Shown here piece after piece: positions 25,355 through 33,949 of a DNA stretch of 64,000 bases; the stretch's first letter is position 1, and every line of letters begins with the position of its first letter. The position numbers were made by a program, and so were the translations under genes. The notes below the pieces were generated by a model that searched no databases, had not been told where the DNA came from, and saw nothing but the letters and a program-made list of their open reading frames with translations. Origin of the DNA: DATFVJ01 sp963712955 (lineage in GTDB: Bacteria; Actinomycetota; Actinomycetes; Streptosporangiales; Streptosporangiaceae); NCBI GenBank assembly GCA_963712955.1, contig CAVQKF010000012.1:6238-70237 (forward strand). Direction: 5' to 3'.

Positions 25355-27256
25355 CTACCGGGTCTTCCATCGCCCGTGGGACGCGCGCTTCACCCGCCCG
25401 GCTATTTCCTCCTCTTCGAGCCAGCGATCCAGCGACTGCCGCGCCGGAGCGATGCCCTCCACCTCCAGCATCGCGAGCAGCCGTATCGTGGTTGCGCCCA
25501 TGACGCCGGTGCTGCCGAGAATTTCGAGCATCCGCTTGCGCGCGGGCGCCGCGGCGGTATCGCCGTTACCCAGCCCGGCGACGATCTCGGCGAACTCGCG
25601 GTCGGTGTCGGCCGCCCGGGCCCGCGACCTCGGCGCCGCCCCGGCACCGCTGGCGAGTCCCCCGGTCACCCGTAGGTGCCCCGCGCGTTCGACCGACCAG
25701 CGGCGCCGGTAGTCCTCGCCGAGCGCATCGGCGAGAAACTGGTCTGGTGCCGGACGACCCTGTGCCGAGCGTTCGGCGATACGCGCGATGCGGTCGTGGT
25801 CGAGGCGGTAGAACTTCACAGGCACCGGGCGGCCGTCGCGCGACTGCACGATCCCCGACCCTGGATGCACCAGGCGGGCCAGGTCGGCGGCGATGTGCAA
25901 GTCATCGGGGACGACAAGACGGGCGTCCGCCTCGGTCGCGACCCCGAGCCCGATCCTGAGCGCACACTGCGACTTCAGGTCACCGCTGCCGATCATGGTG
26001 ACAGCGCCTCGCTGCGTGACAAGGATAGGGTCGATGGCCTCGCTGCGGCCAAGCTGCGTGACCTGGGTGCCGAGCCCGGCCAGCGTGGCGTTGGTCGTGC
26101 CTTCGAGCGAGCTGCGCGGCCCGCTGTTCATGCCGAAGATCACCGCGACCTCCTCAACGATGAGGATCACGGCCGGCAGATCGGCGGAGGGTGTGATCTT
26201 CTCACCCCCGGCGCCGGAATGAGCACGGGCATCGATTCCGCGCAGCAGGGCGCGGAGCATCCGCTCGGCTTCCTCCCTGTTCGTGGCCACCCAGTCGATG
26301 ACCGGCCGGGCGGCGCGGCCCTCCAGCCAGGGGCCCAGCCACGGCAGCGCGGTACGGCCGCCCTTCAGATCGATCATGAAGATCACCGTGTCCACACACC
26401 GGCACAGTTGCGCGATCAGCACGTTGATCAAGTTCGACTTGCCCGAGCCGCGCAGGCCCACCACCAGTGCCGCGACCTCGCGCAGGGTGACGGTGCAGAC
26501 CGTCCCGTCCTCGTGCATCCCGACCGGCAGTGGCTGATTGACGGTAAGCGGCTCCTCATCGCCGGGAAGCGGGATCGCCTCGGCGAGCACGTCACGCTCG
26601 GCCACATGCAGCAGCACCTCGTCCGCACGCTCACCGCGCTCGACGCGCACGGCGCCGCGGCGCAGCCTTGCAGCGATCTCGATCCGCTCGGTCGCCTCTG
26701 CAAGCGTGCCGTACCTGATCTTGCCGCTCGGCGGCAGGCCGAGCCTGATGGTGTGGCCGGACCTCGTTTCCGTCTGGCCGCGGAACGAGATGCCGGGGTG
26801 GCCGAGGCGGTCAAGCAGGTCCGGCCACCTGCGTGCGTCCGCCTTCCTGCGTGCCTCTTCCGCGCGCCTGCGGGCCTCCTCGGCCAGGTACTGCTGATGG
26901 CGGTGGAGCGCCGGGTAGAGGAGCCCGAGAGCGGGGGCGAGCACGGCAACGGCCAGGATCGCGATCCATGTGCGGGGTGATGCGCTCGCGGCGTAGATCA
27001 GCCATCCGCCCGCCGCGAGCGCGCAGGCCAGGGTGTAACCCGCCGCCGCGCCAGGGCCGGTGCGTGCAAGGACGGGGATAAGGGCCGTGGCGACGATGAC
27101 CGCGGCGATGACGGAGGTCAGCCACAGCGGCGCGGCGGTGGCGTAGATGATCCATCCCAACCCGTAGATGACCGCCGCGATGAGCGAGACGAGCGCGACG
27201 GCCTCCAGGGGCCCCGCCCGCAGCGCCTCCCAGGGTCTGTTACTGGCTGTTGACAT
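25355..27256 (-). CDS. FtsK/SpoIIIE-type DNA translocase, plasmid-transfer-like
   Basis: This 633-aa protein has about four TM helices in the first 115 residues, a coiled coil rich in 'EEARRRAEEARRKA', and then a RecA-like motor. The motor has Walker A 'GLRGSGKSN', 'FMIDLKGGRTALPWLGPWL', Walker B 'AVILIVEEVAVIF' and 'QLGRSEAIDPILVTQRG'. The architecture fits TraB/TraA-like double-stranded DNA pumps of actinomycete conjugative elements more than the chromosome-segregating FtsK. There is no recognisable gamma domain, although the C-terminal 60 residues look helix-turn-helix-like. The start is ATG 27256, with GAGGA 8 nt upstream, inside the end of the preceding 114-aa gene. No relaxase or replication gene sits nearby. 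Confidence 0.85.
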   Translation of the reverse strand: MSTASNRPWEALRAGPLEAVALVSLIAAVIYGLGWIIYATAAPLWLTSVIAAVIVATALIPVLARTGPGAAAGYTLACALAAGGWLIYAASASPRTWIAILAVAVLAPALGLLYPALHRHQQYLAEEARRRAEEARRKADARRWPDLLDRLGHPGISFRGQTETRSGHTIRLGLPPSGKIRYGTLAEATERIEIAARLRRGAVRVERGERADEVLLHVAERDVLAEAIPLPGDEEPLTVNQPLPVGMHEDGTVCTVTLREVAALVVGLRGSGKSNLINVLIAQLCRCVDTVIFMIDLKGGRTALPWLGPWLEGRAARPVIDWVATNREEAERMLRALLRGIDARAHSGAGGEKITPSADLPAVILIVEEVAVIFGMNSGPRSSLEGTTNATLAGLGTQVTQLGRSEAIDPILVTQRGAVTMIGSGDLKSQCALRIGLGVATEADARLVVPDDLHIAADLARLVHPGSGIVQSRDGRPVPVKFYRLDHDRIARIAERSAQGRPAPDQFLADALGEDYRRRWSVERAGHLRVTGGLASGAGAAPRSRARAADTDREFAEIVAGLGNGDTAAAPARKRMLEILGSTGVMGATTIRLLAMLEVEGIAPARQSLDRWLEEEEIAGRVKRASHGRWKTR

Positions 27257-27584
27257 CCCAGAGATCCTCACCTGGCCGCGGGTTCTCGATGCGCTCAAGC
27301 TCGCGATCGTGCACGTTACGGTGCAGGCTCCACGCTTCCTCCGCGAACTCGGCGCTGCCCGCGGAAACGGCCGCGAGTTCCCTTAAGTGTTCGTGCACGC
27401 TCGGGTGCACGGGCAGATCGCTGCCGAACCGGTCAGCTAGCTGCGACAGGGCCTCTGCGGTGCGTTCGAACAGCCGTGGCAGGTCGTGCAGGAACCGGTC
27501 AAGCTCCGCGGCCGACTCCGGGGTGAACCCGCCGATGTGCTGCTGCACTGCCTCTGCGGCCGCCTCAACCGGGCTGCTCGCCAT
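27240..27584 (-). CDS. Small helical protein coupled to the FtsK-like translocase
   Basis: This is a 114-aa, wholly helical, acidic protein without a named family: 'FTPESAAELDRFLHDLPRLFERTAEALSQLADRFG', 'HPSVHEHLRELAAVSAGSAEFAEEAWSLHRNVHDREL'. Similar small proteins precede FtsK-like genes in actinomycete integrative elements. Its stop overlaps the translocase start by 17 nt, so expression is coupled and the two products probably act together. Function is unknown. Confidence 0.75.
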   Translation of the reverse strand: MASSPVEAAAEAVQQHIGGFTPESAAELDRFLHDLPRLFERTAEALSQLADRFGSDLPVHPSVHEHLRELAAVSAGSAEFAEEAWSLHRNVHDRELERIENPRPGEDLWDVNSQ

Positions 27585-28125
27585 GGTCGTCTCCTTCCGC
27601 TAGGGACCGCACGGCCGCTGGATTGCGAGGCCGGGCGCGGCACTGGTGCTGGCACAGGCGGGTCACCGGGCAGGCTTAAGGAAGAGGCGGATCTTCGTTC
27701 CGGACGGGGTACGGCCGCCGCCGAGCGGCAGGAGAGGAATCACGGCGGTCATGTTGTCCTTCGCCTCACGTCAGTTGTGATGAAATGTGACACGTTCCGG
27801 TTCGTCCGGCGCGCTGGTGGAACCGGACAAGGGAACAGCTTCATGGTGCGGCGGGATCGGTCATGCAGCAAGACTTGGTCACGATCTGTTCCTATCTGAG
27901 GCCGTAGCGCAGCCATCGGGTCTCCGTGATTACCGGAGCCAAACGGTGCCCAGGCATCATTCTCTGTGTTCAGTGAGGCGCCTGGGCCGGAATCCACAGA
28001 AGATCCGCGAGGGATTGCAGGGCCGCACGGGGAGCGCGCCCGGCCGATGAACACGGAAGTCAGCGAAACGTCCGCGACAGCGGCACAATGATGGCAGGGA
28101 GAACTCGGTTCTGGAGGGCATTACA
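27585..28125. other. Intergenic region, no gene supported
   Basis: Only short non-biased frames are present. A small hairpin (GTCTCCGTGATTACCGGAGCC type) occurs near 27925-27945. The region should hold the divergent promoters for the FtsK-like operon and the ppx operon. Confidence 0.4.
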
Positions 28126-28221
28126 GTGACTGCGCCGGTGGCTCGCCGACGTCAGGGCGGCGGGGCACCGGTACAGCTGACGCCGCGCCGTGAATACGAC
28201 GGCAACCTAAGGGTTGGGTAG
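28126..28221 (+). CDS. Possible 31-aa leader ORF before ppx
   Basis: GTG 28126 follows a strong GGAGGG box with 7-nt spacing. The reading (beginning VTAPVARRRQGGGAPVQ and containing PRREYDGN) ends at TAG 28221, ten bases before the ppx start. The short product resembles nothing I know. It may be a translated leader that couples translation to ppx, a small protein, or chance. Confidence 0.35.
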   Translation: MTAPVARRRQGGGAPVQLTPRREYDGNLRVG

Positions 28222-28230
28222 CTTCGAATT

Positions 28231-29184
28231 ATGCGACTTGGTGTCCTCGATGTCGGATCCAACACGGTTCACCTTCTGGTAGTGGATGCCCACGAGGGTG
28301 CCCGGCCGCTACCCGCCTACTCGCACAAGGCGGAGCTTCGGCTCGCCGACCACCTCAAGAACGGCAACCAGCTGACCAGGGACGGTGCGGGGCGGCTCCG
28401 GGCGTTCGTCGGCGACGCGCTGCAGATCGCCGAGGACAAAGGCGTCGAGGAGCTGCTCTCCTTCGCCACCTCGGCCATCCGCGACGCCGTGAACGGGGAA
28501 GACGTTCTCGCCAAGATACGGGCCGAGACCAACGTGAACATCCGGGTGCTGACCGGCGAGGAGGAGTCACGCCTGACGTTTCTCGCCGGCCGCCGCTGGT
28601 TCGGCTGGTCGTCGGGAAGGCTGCTCGTCATGGACATCGGTGGCGGCTCGCTCGAGATCGCCGCTGGCCCGGACGAGGAACCCGACGTCGCGATTTCACG
28701 GCCGCTCGGCGCGAGCAGGCTCACCCGCGACTGGTTCGCCTCCGATCCGCCGGCCGCCACGCAGGTGCGCCAGCTACGCAGGCACGTCCGGACGGAGATC
28801 GCCCGGACCGTCGGCGACCTGGTGCGGCACGGTCCCGCCGACCGTGCTGTGGCCACGTCGAAGACGTTCAAGCAACTCGCCCGCATCACGGGTGCGGCAT
28901 CCTCGAGTGAGGGTCCCTACGTCAGGCGCGTGCTCAGCCACGCCAAGCTGATTCCCTGGGTCGACCGCCTCGCGACCATGACCGTGTCCGAGCGGGCCGA
29001 TTTGCCTGGCGTATCCGGTGGACGGGCGGCCCAGCTACTCGCCGGCGCGATCGTGGCGGACGCCGCCATGGACCTGTTCGGCGTTTCGGAGCTGGAGATC
29101 TGTCCCTGGGCCCTGCGCGAGGGCATCATCTTGCGCCGCATTGACGTCATATCGGCCGAGCCTCAGGAGCCCGCACGTCGATGA
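28231..29184 (+). CDS. Ppx/GppA exopolyphosphatase family protein
   Basis: The 317-aa protein belongs to the actin/hsp70-like phosphatase superfamily. Phosphate-binding motifs are 'LDVGSNTVHLLV' at the N-terminus and 'VMDIGGGSLEIA' near residue 135. 'LSFATSAIRDAVNGEDVL' and 'VRVLTGEEESRLTF'-like segments are also present. The family hydrolyses polyphosphate or the 5' phosphate of pppGpp. The length (about 310) is that of actinobacterial short Ppx proteins, which lack the C-terminal HD-like domain. A tyrosine phosphatase gene follows on the same strand after 18 bp. Confidence 0.9.
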   Translation: MRLGVLDVGSNTVHLLVVDAHEGARPLPAYSHKAELRLADHLKNGNQLTRDGAGRLRAFVGDALQIAEDKGVEELLSFATSAIRDAVNGEDVLAKIRAETNVNIRVLTGEEESRLTFLAGRRWFGWSSGRLLVMDIGGGSLEIAAGPDEEPDVAISRPLGASRLTRDWFASDPPAATQVRQLRRHVRTEIARTVGDLVRHGPADRAVATSKTFKQLARITGAASSSEGPYVRRVLSHAKLIPWVDRLATMTVSERADLPGVSGGRAAQLLAGAIVADAAMDLFGVSELEICPWALREGIILRRIDVISAEPQEPARR

Positions 29185-29202
29185 TCTAGTCGCGCTGCGA
29201 GA

Positions 29203-29850
29203 ATGCGGCCGGCGACGCGGATTGGGGGAGCCTTGGAGCCGTTTCGGATCTTGTTTGTCTGCACAGGGAACATGTGCAGGTCACCACTGGCCGAACTGCT
29301 CGCCCGCGGCTGGCTCGCCCGCGGCTGGCTCGCCCGCGGCGAAATGGCGGCCATTGATGTGTCAAGCGCCGGCACGCACGCGGTCGTCGGCGCCCCCATG
29401 TACCACGAAACCGCGGCCGTGCTGCGTTCGCTCGGCGGCGATCCGGCTGGGTTCGTCGCGCGCCAGCTGACCAGGCAGATCGCGGACGAGGCCGAGCTGA
29501 TTCTCACGGCTGCCCGCTCGCACCGTGAGATCGTGGCCGAGCTCTGCCCGGGCGCCGCGGTGCGAACGTTCACGCTCCGCGAGTTCGCCGGGCTCGCTGC
29601 GGCCGTCCCGGCCGGTGACATCATCCGGATCGACGATGCCGCGGCGCGGGCCCGGGCGCTCACCGCCGCCGCCACGCCGCTGCGCGATCAGCTAGCCGCT
29701 TGGCCGCCGGACAAGCTCGATGTCCCCGACCCTGTCGGCCAGCCGATGGCGGTGCAGGAGGCCACGGCCCTCGTGATCGCCGGGGCGATTGCGGTCCCGC
29801 TGGGCCTGATCGCGGGTGCCCCTGGGGCCTTCGCCGCCGCGGCGGGCTAG
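29203..29850 (+). CDS. Low-molecular-weight protein-tyrosine phosphatase-like protein
   Basis: The P-loop 'ILFVCTGNMCRSPLAE' contains the CxxxxxR(S) catalytic signature, with the nucleophile Cys and the Arg present. Directly after it, a 15-bp unit repeats three times and inserts 'RGWLARGWLARG' into helix 1. The later part reads 'VSSAGTHAVVGAPMYHETAAVLRSLGGDPAGFVARQL', 'AELILTAARSHREIV'. The usual 'DP' acid-loop is represented only loosely by 'LDVPDPVG'. The product dephosphorylates tyrosine residues or acts in exopolysaccharide control. The start could be ATG 29203 or TTG 29233; neither has a strong ribosome-binding site at ideal spacing. The C-terminal 30 residues are hydrophobic. Confidence 0.82.
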   Translation: MRPATRIGGALEPFRILFVCTGNMCRSPLAELLARGWLARGWLARGEMAAIDVSSAGTHAVVGAPMYHETAAVLRSLGGDPAGFVARQLTRQIADEAELILTAARSHREIVAELCPGAAVRTFTLREFAGLAAAVPAGDIIRIDDAAARARALTAAATPLRDQLAAWPPDKLDVPDPVGQPMAVQEATALVIAGAIAVPLGLIAGAPGAFAAAAG

Positions 29851-29950
29851 CTGTGGGCTTGCTTTCATGACCGCGGCGGATTTTCCGTCGATACGGTGCA
29901 CAATCCACCGCAAAACCGGTCGTGGGCCGCTCGAGACAGGGACGTCGCTC

Positions 29951-31468
29951 ATGACCGCCAGCACGGGCACTGACCGGGTGCGGCCAGGCGGCCGGCGCCC
30001 TGCCCGGTCAGGCGGCAGCGCCGCCGACGGCCCGTTCGTCATCTCCGCGGTCCTCCTGTCCGCGGCGAGCATCACGCTGCTCGCGGTCGTGATGGCGCTC
30101 GGCCCATCGGCGGCGGTGCCGCGAATCGGCCCGGGCGGGCCGATATGGTCGCTGCGGGCAAGGCCGTCCGCCGCCACTGTCATCGCCCTCGAGCGGACAG
30201 GTTTGCTCCTCGGCGCGCTCGGGGTAGCCGCCGGGCTCGCCGCCGTCAGACGGGGCTGGCGGCCGTCTGTCAGGCTCCTGGTCGGCGCCGGGGCGGTCGC
30301 GGCAGCCTTGTTCGTCTTCCTGCCGCCCGCCGGGTCCATCGACGTGCTCAACTACGCCATCTATGGCCGGATCGCTGGCCTTGGGCACAACCCGTACGTG
30401 ATGCGGCCGGCGGAGTTGTACCGCGCCGCTGACCCGGTGGGCTTGTACGCCCCGGCGAACTGGCGGACGCTGCCGACAATCTACGGCCCGGTGGCGACGG
30501 CCCTCCAATGGGCGGCTGCCAGGCTCGGTGGCGCGTCGATGGCGCGGATCGTGTTCTGGATCAGGCTGGGCAACGCGATCGCCTTTGTCGCGACGGCCGC
30601 CGGGCTGGTCCGGCTGGCCGGGCAGGACCTGGCCCGTCAGGCCCGGGCGTGCCTGCTGTGGGCGGTCAACCCGCTGATGCTGTTCTGGCTGGTCGGCAGC
30701 GGCCACGTAGACGTGCTGCTCGCTCTGCTCGCGGTCGCGGCGCTGATTGCCATCCGGCATTCCGGCGTGGTGGGGGGTGCGGCGACCGGCCTCGTCGTGG
30801 GCGCGGCGACCGCGATCAAGACGCCGTTCGCGCTGGCCGCGCTCGGCCTTGCATGGGCCTCGCGCTCGTCGCCGCGCACCATCGTGGCCGGGGCCTTTGG
30901 CGCCGCCGCCGTGCTGATCCCCTGCTTTCTGCTGCCTGGCGCCCTGAACGCGGCCGTCCTGCGCCGCAGGCTCACCGTCAGCGCCGGATTTATCTACCCG
31001 GTGCCTGGTGCGGTCGGGTCCAGGCCCGCCGTCTTCGCGGCCACCGTGCTGCTCGCCACGCTGGCGCTCGCGGTGCTGCTGCTGTGGCGCCTGCCCACCG
31101 GTCACCCGGCGCTACCCGCGGTCCGCCCCGTGGCGGCCCTGGCACTCGCCTGGCTCGCCGTCTTCCCCGTGCAGGCACCCTGGTACGACGCGCTGATCTT
31201 CCCGCTGCTCGCGCTGATGCCGGCCAGCGGGCTCGACTACCTGCTGATCGCCCGGTGCCTGCTGCTCAGCGAGCTGGTGCTGCCCGGCGTGCTGGCGGAC
31301 ACGGGGTCGGTGAGCGTCATGATCGCCCGGTTCAGCCACATCGGCCTGCTGCTCGTGCTCGGGGCGCTCATCGCCATGTGCCTGCTGCGTGCCTGGGGCA
31401 CAGCCAAACTCGAGGGCAGCGGCGAAGTCGGCAGCGAGGAAGAAGGCGGGGATCACCGCGCCCGATGA
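29951..31468 (+). CDS. mptB: Polyprenol-phosphate-mannose-dependent mannosyltransferase, MptB-like
   Basis: This 505-aa integral membrane protein has about 12 hydrophobic segments. An early extracytoplasmic loop reads 'IDVLNYAIYGRIAGLGHNPYVMRPAEL' and 'NWRTLPTIYGPVATALQW'. The Asp in 'SIDVLNYA' matches the catalytic position of GT-C mannosyltransferases of the MptA/MptB type. Such enzymes extend lipomannan or related mannans using polyprenyl-phosphate-mannose outside the membrane. 'WAVNPLMLFWLVGSGHVDVLLAL' and 'PWYDALIFPLLALMP' are further family landmarks. The start is ATG 29951 with AGGGACG upstream. The 45 open codons before it are not protein-like. No frame breaks are seen. Confidence 0.85.
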   Translation: MTASTGTDRVRPGGRRPARSGGSAADGPFVISAVLLSAASITLLAVVMALGPSAAVPRIGPGGPIWSLRARPSAATVIALERTGLLLGALGVAAGLAAVRRGWRPSVRLLVGAGAVAAALFVFLPPAGSIDVLNYAIYGRIAGLGHNPYVMRPAELYRAADPVGLYAPANWRTLPTIYGPVATALQWAAARLGGASMARIVFWIRLGNAIAFVATAAGLVRLAGQDLARQARACLLWAVNPLMLFWLVGSGHVDVLLALLAVAALIAIRHSGVVGGAATGLVVGAATAIKTPFALAALGLAWASRSSPRTIVAGAFGAAAVLIPCFLLPGALNAAVLRRRLTVSAGFIYPVPGAVGSRPAVFAATVLLATLALAVLLLWRLPTGHPALPAVRPVAALALAWLAVFPVQAPWYDALIFPLLALMPASGLDYLLIARCLLLSELVLPGVLADTGSVSVMIARFSHIGLLLVLGALIAMCLLRAWGTAKLEGSGEVGSEEEGGDHRAR

Positions 31469-31598
31469 GTCGCGTGTCGCGGGCGTGCTGCGGGTGGACA
31501 GGCCCGGAACGGGGATGCCGCCCGCACTTCATCACCTGCGGCCGGGCGGCGCCTACGTGGTACCGATTCCGCGCGGCTCGTGGGGGCGACGGTCACGA

Positions 31599-33221
31599 TC
31601 AGGCAGAGACGCTCACCTGGACGGTGTGCCACCCCGTGGCACCGTCAGGGTAGGGTGCCGCCTGAGCGGACGTCTGCGTGTATCCGGTCTCATCGGTGGC
31701 GCGTACCTGAAGCTGATATGTGCCCGCCGTGGCGTCCCATTCCCACACCCACTGCCGCCACGTGTCGATCCCGGGGACGGTGGCGAGCCGCGCCTCCTGC
31801 CATGGGCCGCTGTTCACCCGCACCTCGACCGCCGCGACGCCCCGGTGCTGTGCCCACGCCACACCGGCCACCGCCACGCGGCCTGGCTCGAGCGTGGCGG
31901 TCCCGTTCGGCACGTCGATGCGTGACTGAGTCTTGATCGGCCCACGTTCCGCCCAGCCCTGCTGCACCCAGTAACCCTGCTGGGCCGCGAAGGTGGTGAC
32001 CTCGATGTCGGTTACCCATTTGGTCGCCGACACGTAGCCGTAGAGGCCAGGCACGACCATCCGGGCAGGGAAGCCATGAGCGACAGGCAGCGGGGCACCG
32101 TCCATCGCCACCGCGAGCAGCGCGTTCCTGCCGTCCATCACGGTCGCGACCGGCGTGCCGCTTGTGTACCCGTCGGTGGATGTGCTCAGTAGCTGATCGG
32201 CTCCGGGCCGGATGCCCGCCTCGCGCAGCACGCTCGCAAGCGGCACGCCCAGCCATCGGGTGTTGCTGATGTACGGTCCGCCGACCGGGTTGGAGACACA
32301 GCACAAGGTGATGTCGGCCTCGGTGAGCGGCCGCCTGAGCAGGTCGTCGAAGGTGATGTCAAGTTCGCGGTTCACCATGCCGTGCACCCGCAGGTGCCAT
32401 GAGCCCGGCTGAACCTGCGGGATGAACAGCGCCGTGTCGACGCGGTAGAAACTGCCGTTGGGTGTCACGAACGGGCTCAGGCCAGGGATGCGCAGGTTGG
32501 TGCTCGCCGCAAGCGGCGGCAACGGCTTGGCTGGCGGTGGGAGCTTTACCAGCGCGCGCGCGTGGGTGACGGTCGAACGCTGCGAGAGGAGGTTGCCCGC
32601 CACACCGCCGACGGCGGCGCCTGCGGCGGCCACCGCGCTTGTCGCCATGAAGCTGCGCCTGCCGTAGCCCGGCGCATGTGCGCCTTCGCCGCGTCCAGTT
32701 TCACGGGTTACTGCCGCCCGATCGGTCAACGCGGGCCGATCGGCCAACGCCCCCGCGGCGAGCCGGGTAAGCGCGTATGCGCCGACGGCGGCTCCGGCCA
32801 GCGTGGGTATCACATTGGCGGGAGTGAAGTCCGGGCGGGTCACCACCGCGGCCAGCGCTATCGCGGCGAAGACGGCGAGGCCCACGAACCCGGCCGAGCG
32901 CCTGCGCATGGTCGCGACGCCGAAGGCCGCGGCGAACACCGCGAGCAGCACCACGATGCTGGTGAGCAGGACCACCTTGTCGTGCGGGCCGAATATCGTG
33001 ATGATGAAGTCGGTGACAGGCTGCGGGGTCAGGTCGATTACGGCCCTGCCGACCGCAAGCACGGGGGAGCCCTCCGGCCCGGTGATCGCGGCCACGAGTT
33101 GCGCAACGCCGAGTGCTACAGCGGCGGAGAGCAGCCCGGTCACGATGCCGCGGGCGATGTACGGGTCGGCCGGACGCGATCCGCGCGGTGTGGCCGACGC
33201 CCGCGGGCCATAAGGCTTCAT
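31599..33221 (-). CDS. Membrane-anchored molybdopterin-dependent oxidoreductase (sulfite oxidase-like)
   Basis: The 540-aa protein has about four N-terminal TM helices (residues 25-165), then a Tat-like 'GRRSFMATSAVAAAGAAVGG' segment. The oxidoreductase domain reads 'FYRVDTALFIPQVQPGSWHLRVHGMV', 'DITLCCVSNPVGGPYISNTRWLGVPL' with a Mo-ligand Cys, and 'AVAMDGAPLPVAHGFPARMVVPGLYGYVSATKWVTDIEV'. A C-terminal Ig-like dimerisation domain ends 'TGYTQTSAQAAPYPDGATGWHTV'. The substrate is unknown; sulfite oxidase and protein-methionine-sulfoxide reductase are relatives. The start is probably ATG 33221; GTG 33248 is an alternative. It is divergent from the SigK operon, and molybdopterin oxidases are frequent neighbours of SigK/RskA pairs. 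Confidence 0.88.
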   Translation of the reverse strand: MKPYGPRASATPRGSRPADPYIARGIVTGLLSAAVALGVAQLVAAITGPEGSPVLAVGRAVIDLTPQPVTDFIITIFGPHDKVVLLTSIVVLLAVFAAAFGVATMRRRSAGFVGLAVFAAIALAAVVTRPDFTPANVIPTLAGAAVGAYALTRLAAGALADRPALTDRAAVTRETGRGEGAHAPGYGRRSFMATSAVAAAGAAVGGVAGNLLSQRSTVTHARALVKLPPPAKPLPPLAASTNLRIPGLSPFVTPNGSFYRVDTALFIPQVQPGSWHLRVHGMVNRELDITFDDLLRRPLTEADITLCCVSNPVGGPYISNTRWLGVPLASVLREAGIRPGADQLLSTSTDGYTSGTPVATVMDGRNALLAVAMDGAPLPVAHGFPARMVVPGLYGYVSATKWVTDIEVTTFAAQQGYWVQQGWAERGPIKTQSRIDVPNGTATLEPGRVAVAGVAWAQHRGVAAVEVRVNSGPWQEARLATVPGIDTWRQWVWEWDATAGTYQLQVRATDETGYTQTSAQAAPYPDGATGWHTVQVSVSA

Positions 33222-33370
33222 CGTCACGTGTGTTATTCGTCGCCGCACGCCCGCCGGATTGCCGTCGTGAGCCAGGCACCGTGGCTTCCACGGCGCCTTG
33301 GCTCACGGAGCCGTCATATGGGTTCCCCGCCAATCCAAGGCGGCGGCGGCTCCGAATGAAAGGTGTGCGG

Positions 33371-33949
33371 ATGGGCGAATGGCCCGAGCCGGGCGAGAGG
33401 CCGGCCGATCATTTCATCGACCTCGGCGACCTGCTCGCCCGGGTGGCGCGCGGCGACCAGGCAGCATTTGAGGCCGTCTACGACGGGGTCGTCCCCGCGG
33501 TGTTCGGCCTGGTTCGGCGCGTGGTACGCGATCCCGCGCAGTCGGAGGAGGTCACCCAGGACGTGCTGCTCGAGGTGTGGCGGTACGCGTCCAGGTTCGA
33601 GCCCGCCAAGGGCGGCGCGCTGACGTGGGTGATGACCCTCGCGCACAGGCGCGCGGTGGACCGGGTCCGGTCCGCACAGGCTGCGGCGCAGCGGGAAACG
33701 CGGACAGCCATGCCGGAGACCGACCCCGAGGACGTCGCGGAGGCAGCGCTCGAGCGGATCGAGCGCGAACGGGTGCGCCGCTGCCTCGGCTCCCTGACCG
33801 AACTTCAGCGGGAGGCGGTCACTCTCGCCTACTACGGCGGATACACCTACCAGCAGGTGGCTGGCTTGCTGGGTGTCGCGGTGGGCACGGTCAAAACGCG
33901 CATGCGTGACGGGTTGATCCGGCTGCGCGACTGCATGGGGGTGGAGTAG
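33371..33949 (+). CDS. sigK: ECF RNA polymerase sigma factor, SigK type
   Basis: The 192-aa ECF sigma factor has a region 2 'DLGDLLARVARGDQAAFEAVYDGVVPAVFGLVRRVVRDPAQSEEVTQDVLLEVWRYAS', a '..GALTWVMTLAHRRAVDRVRS' segment, and a region 4 'SLTELQREAVTLAYYGGYTYQQVAGLLGVAVGTVKTRMRDGLIRLRD'. This layout is that of the SigK group, which is held by a membrane anti-sigma factor. The start is ATG 33371 with AGGTG upstream; ATG 33356 is also possible. Its stop overlaps the first base of the anti-sigma gene, so the two are coupled. Confidence 0.9.
   Translation: MGEWPEPGERPADHFIDLGDLLARVARGDQAAFEAVYDGVVPAVFGLVRRVVRDPAQSEEVTQDVLLEVWRYASRFEPAKGGALTWVMTLAHRRAVDRVRSAQAAAQRETRTAMPETDPEDVAEAALERIERERVRRCLGSLTELQREAVTLAYYGGYTYQQVAGLLGVAVGTVKTRMRDGLIRLRDCMGVE

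Noticed and set aside
25676..26980. 434-residue plus-strand frame
   Set aside because: Antisense of the FtsK-like gene; His/Arg/Asp-rich shadow composition.
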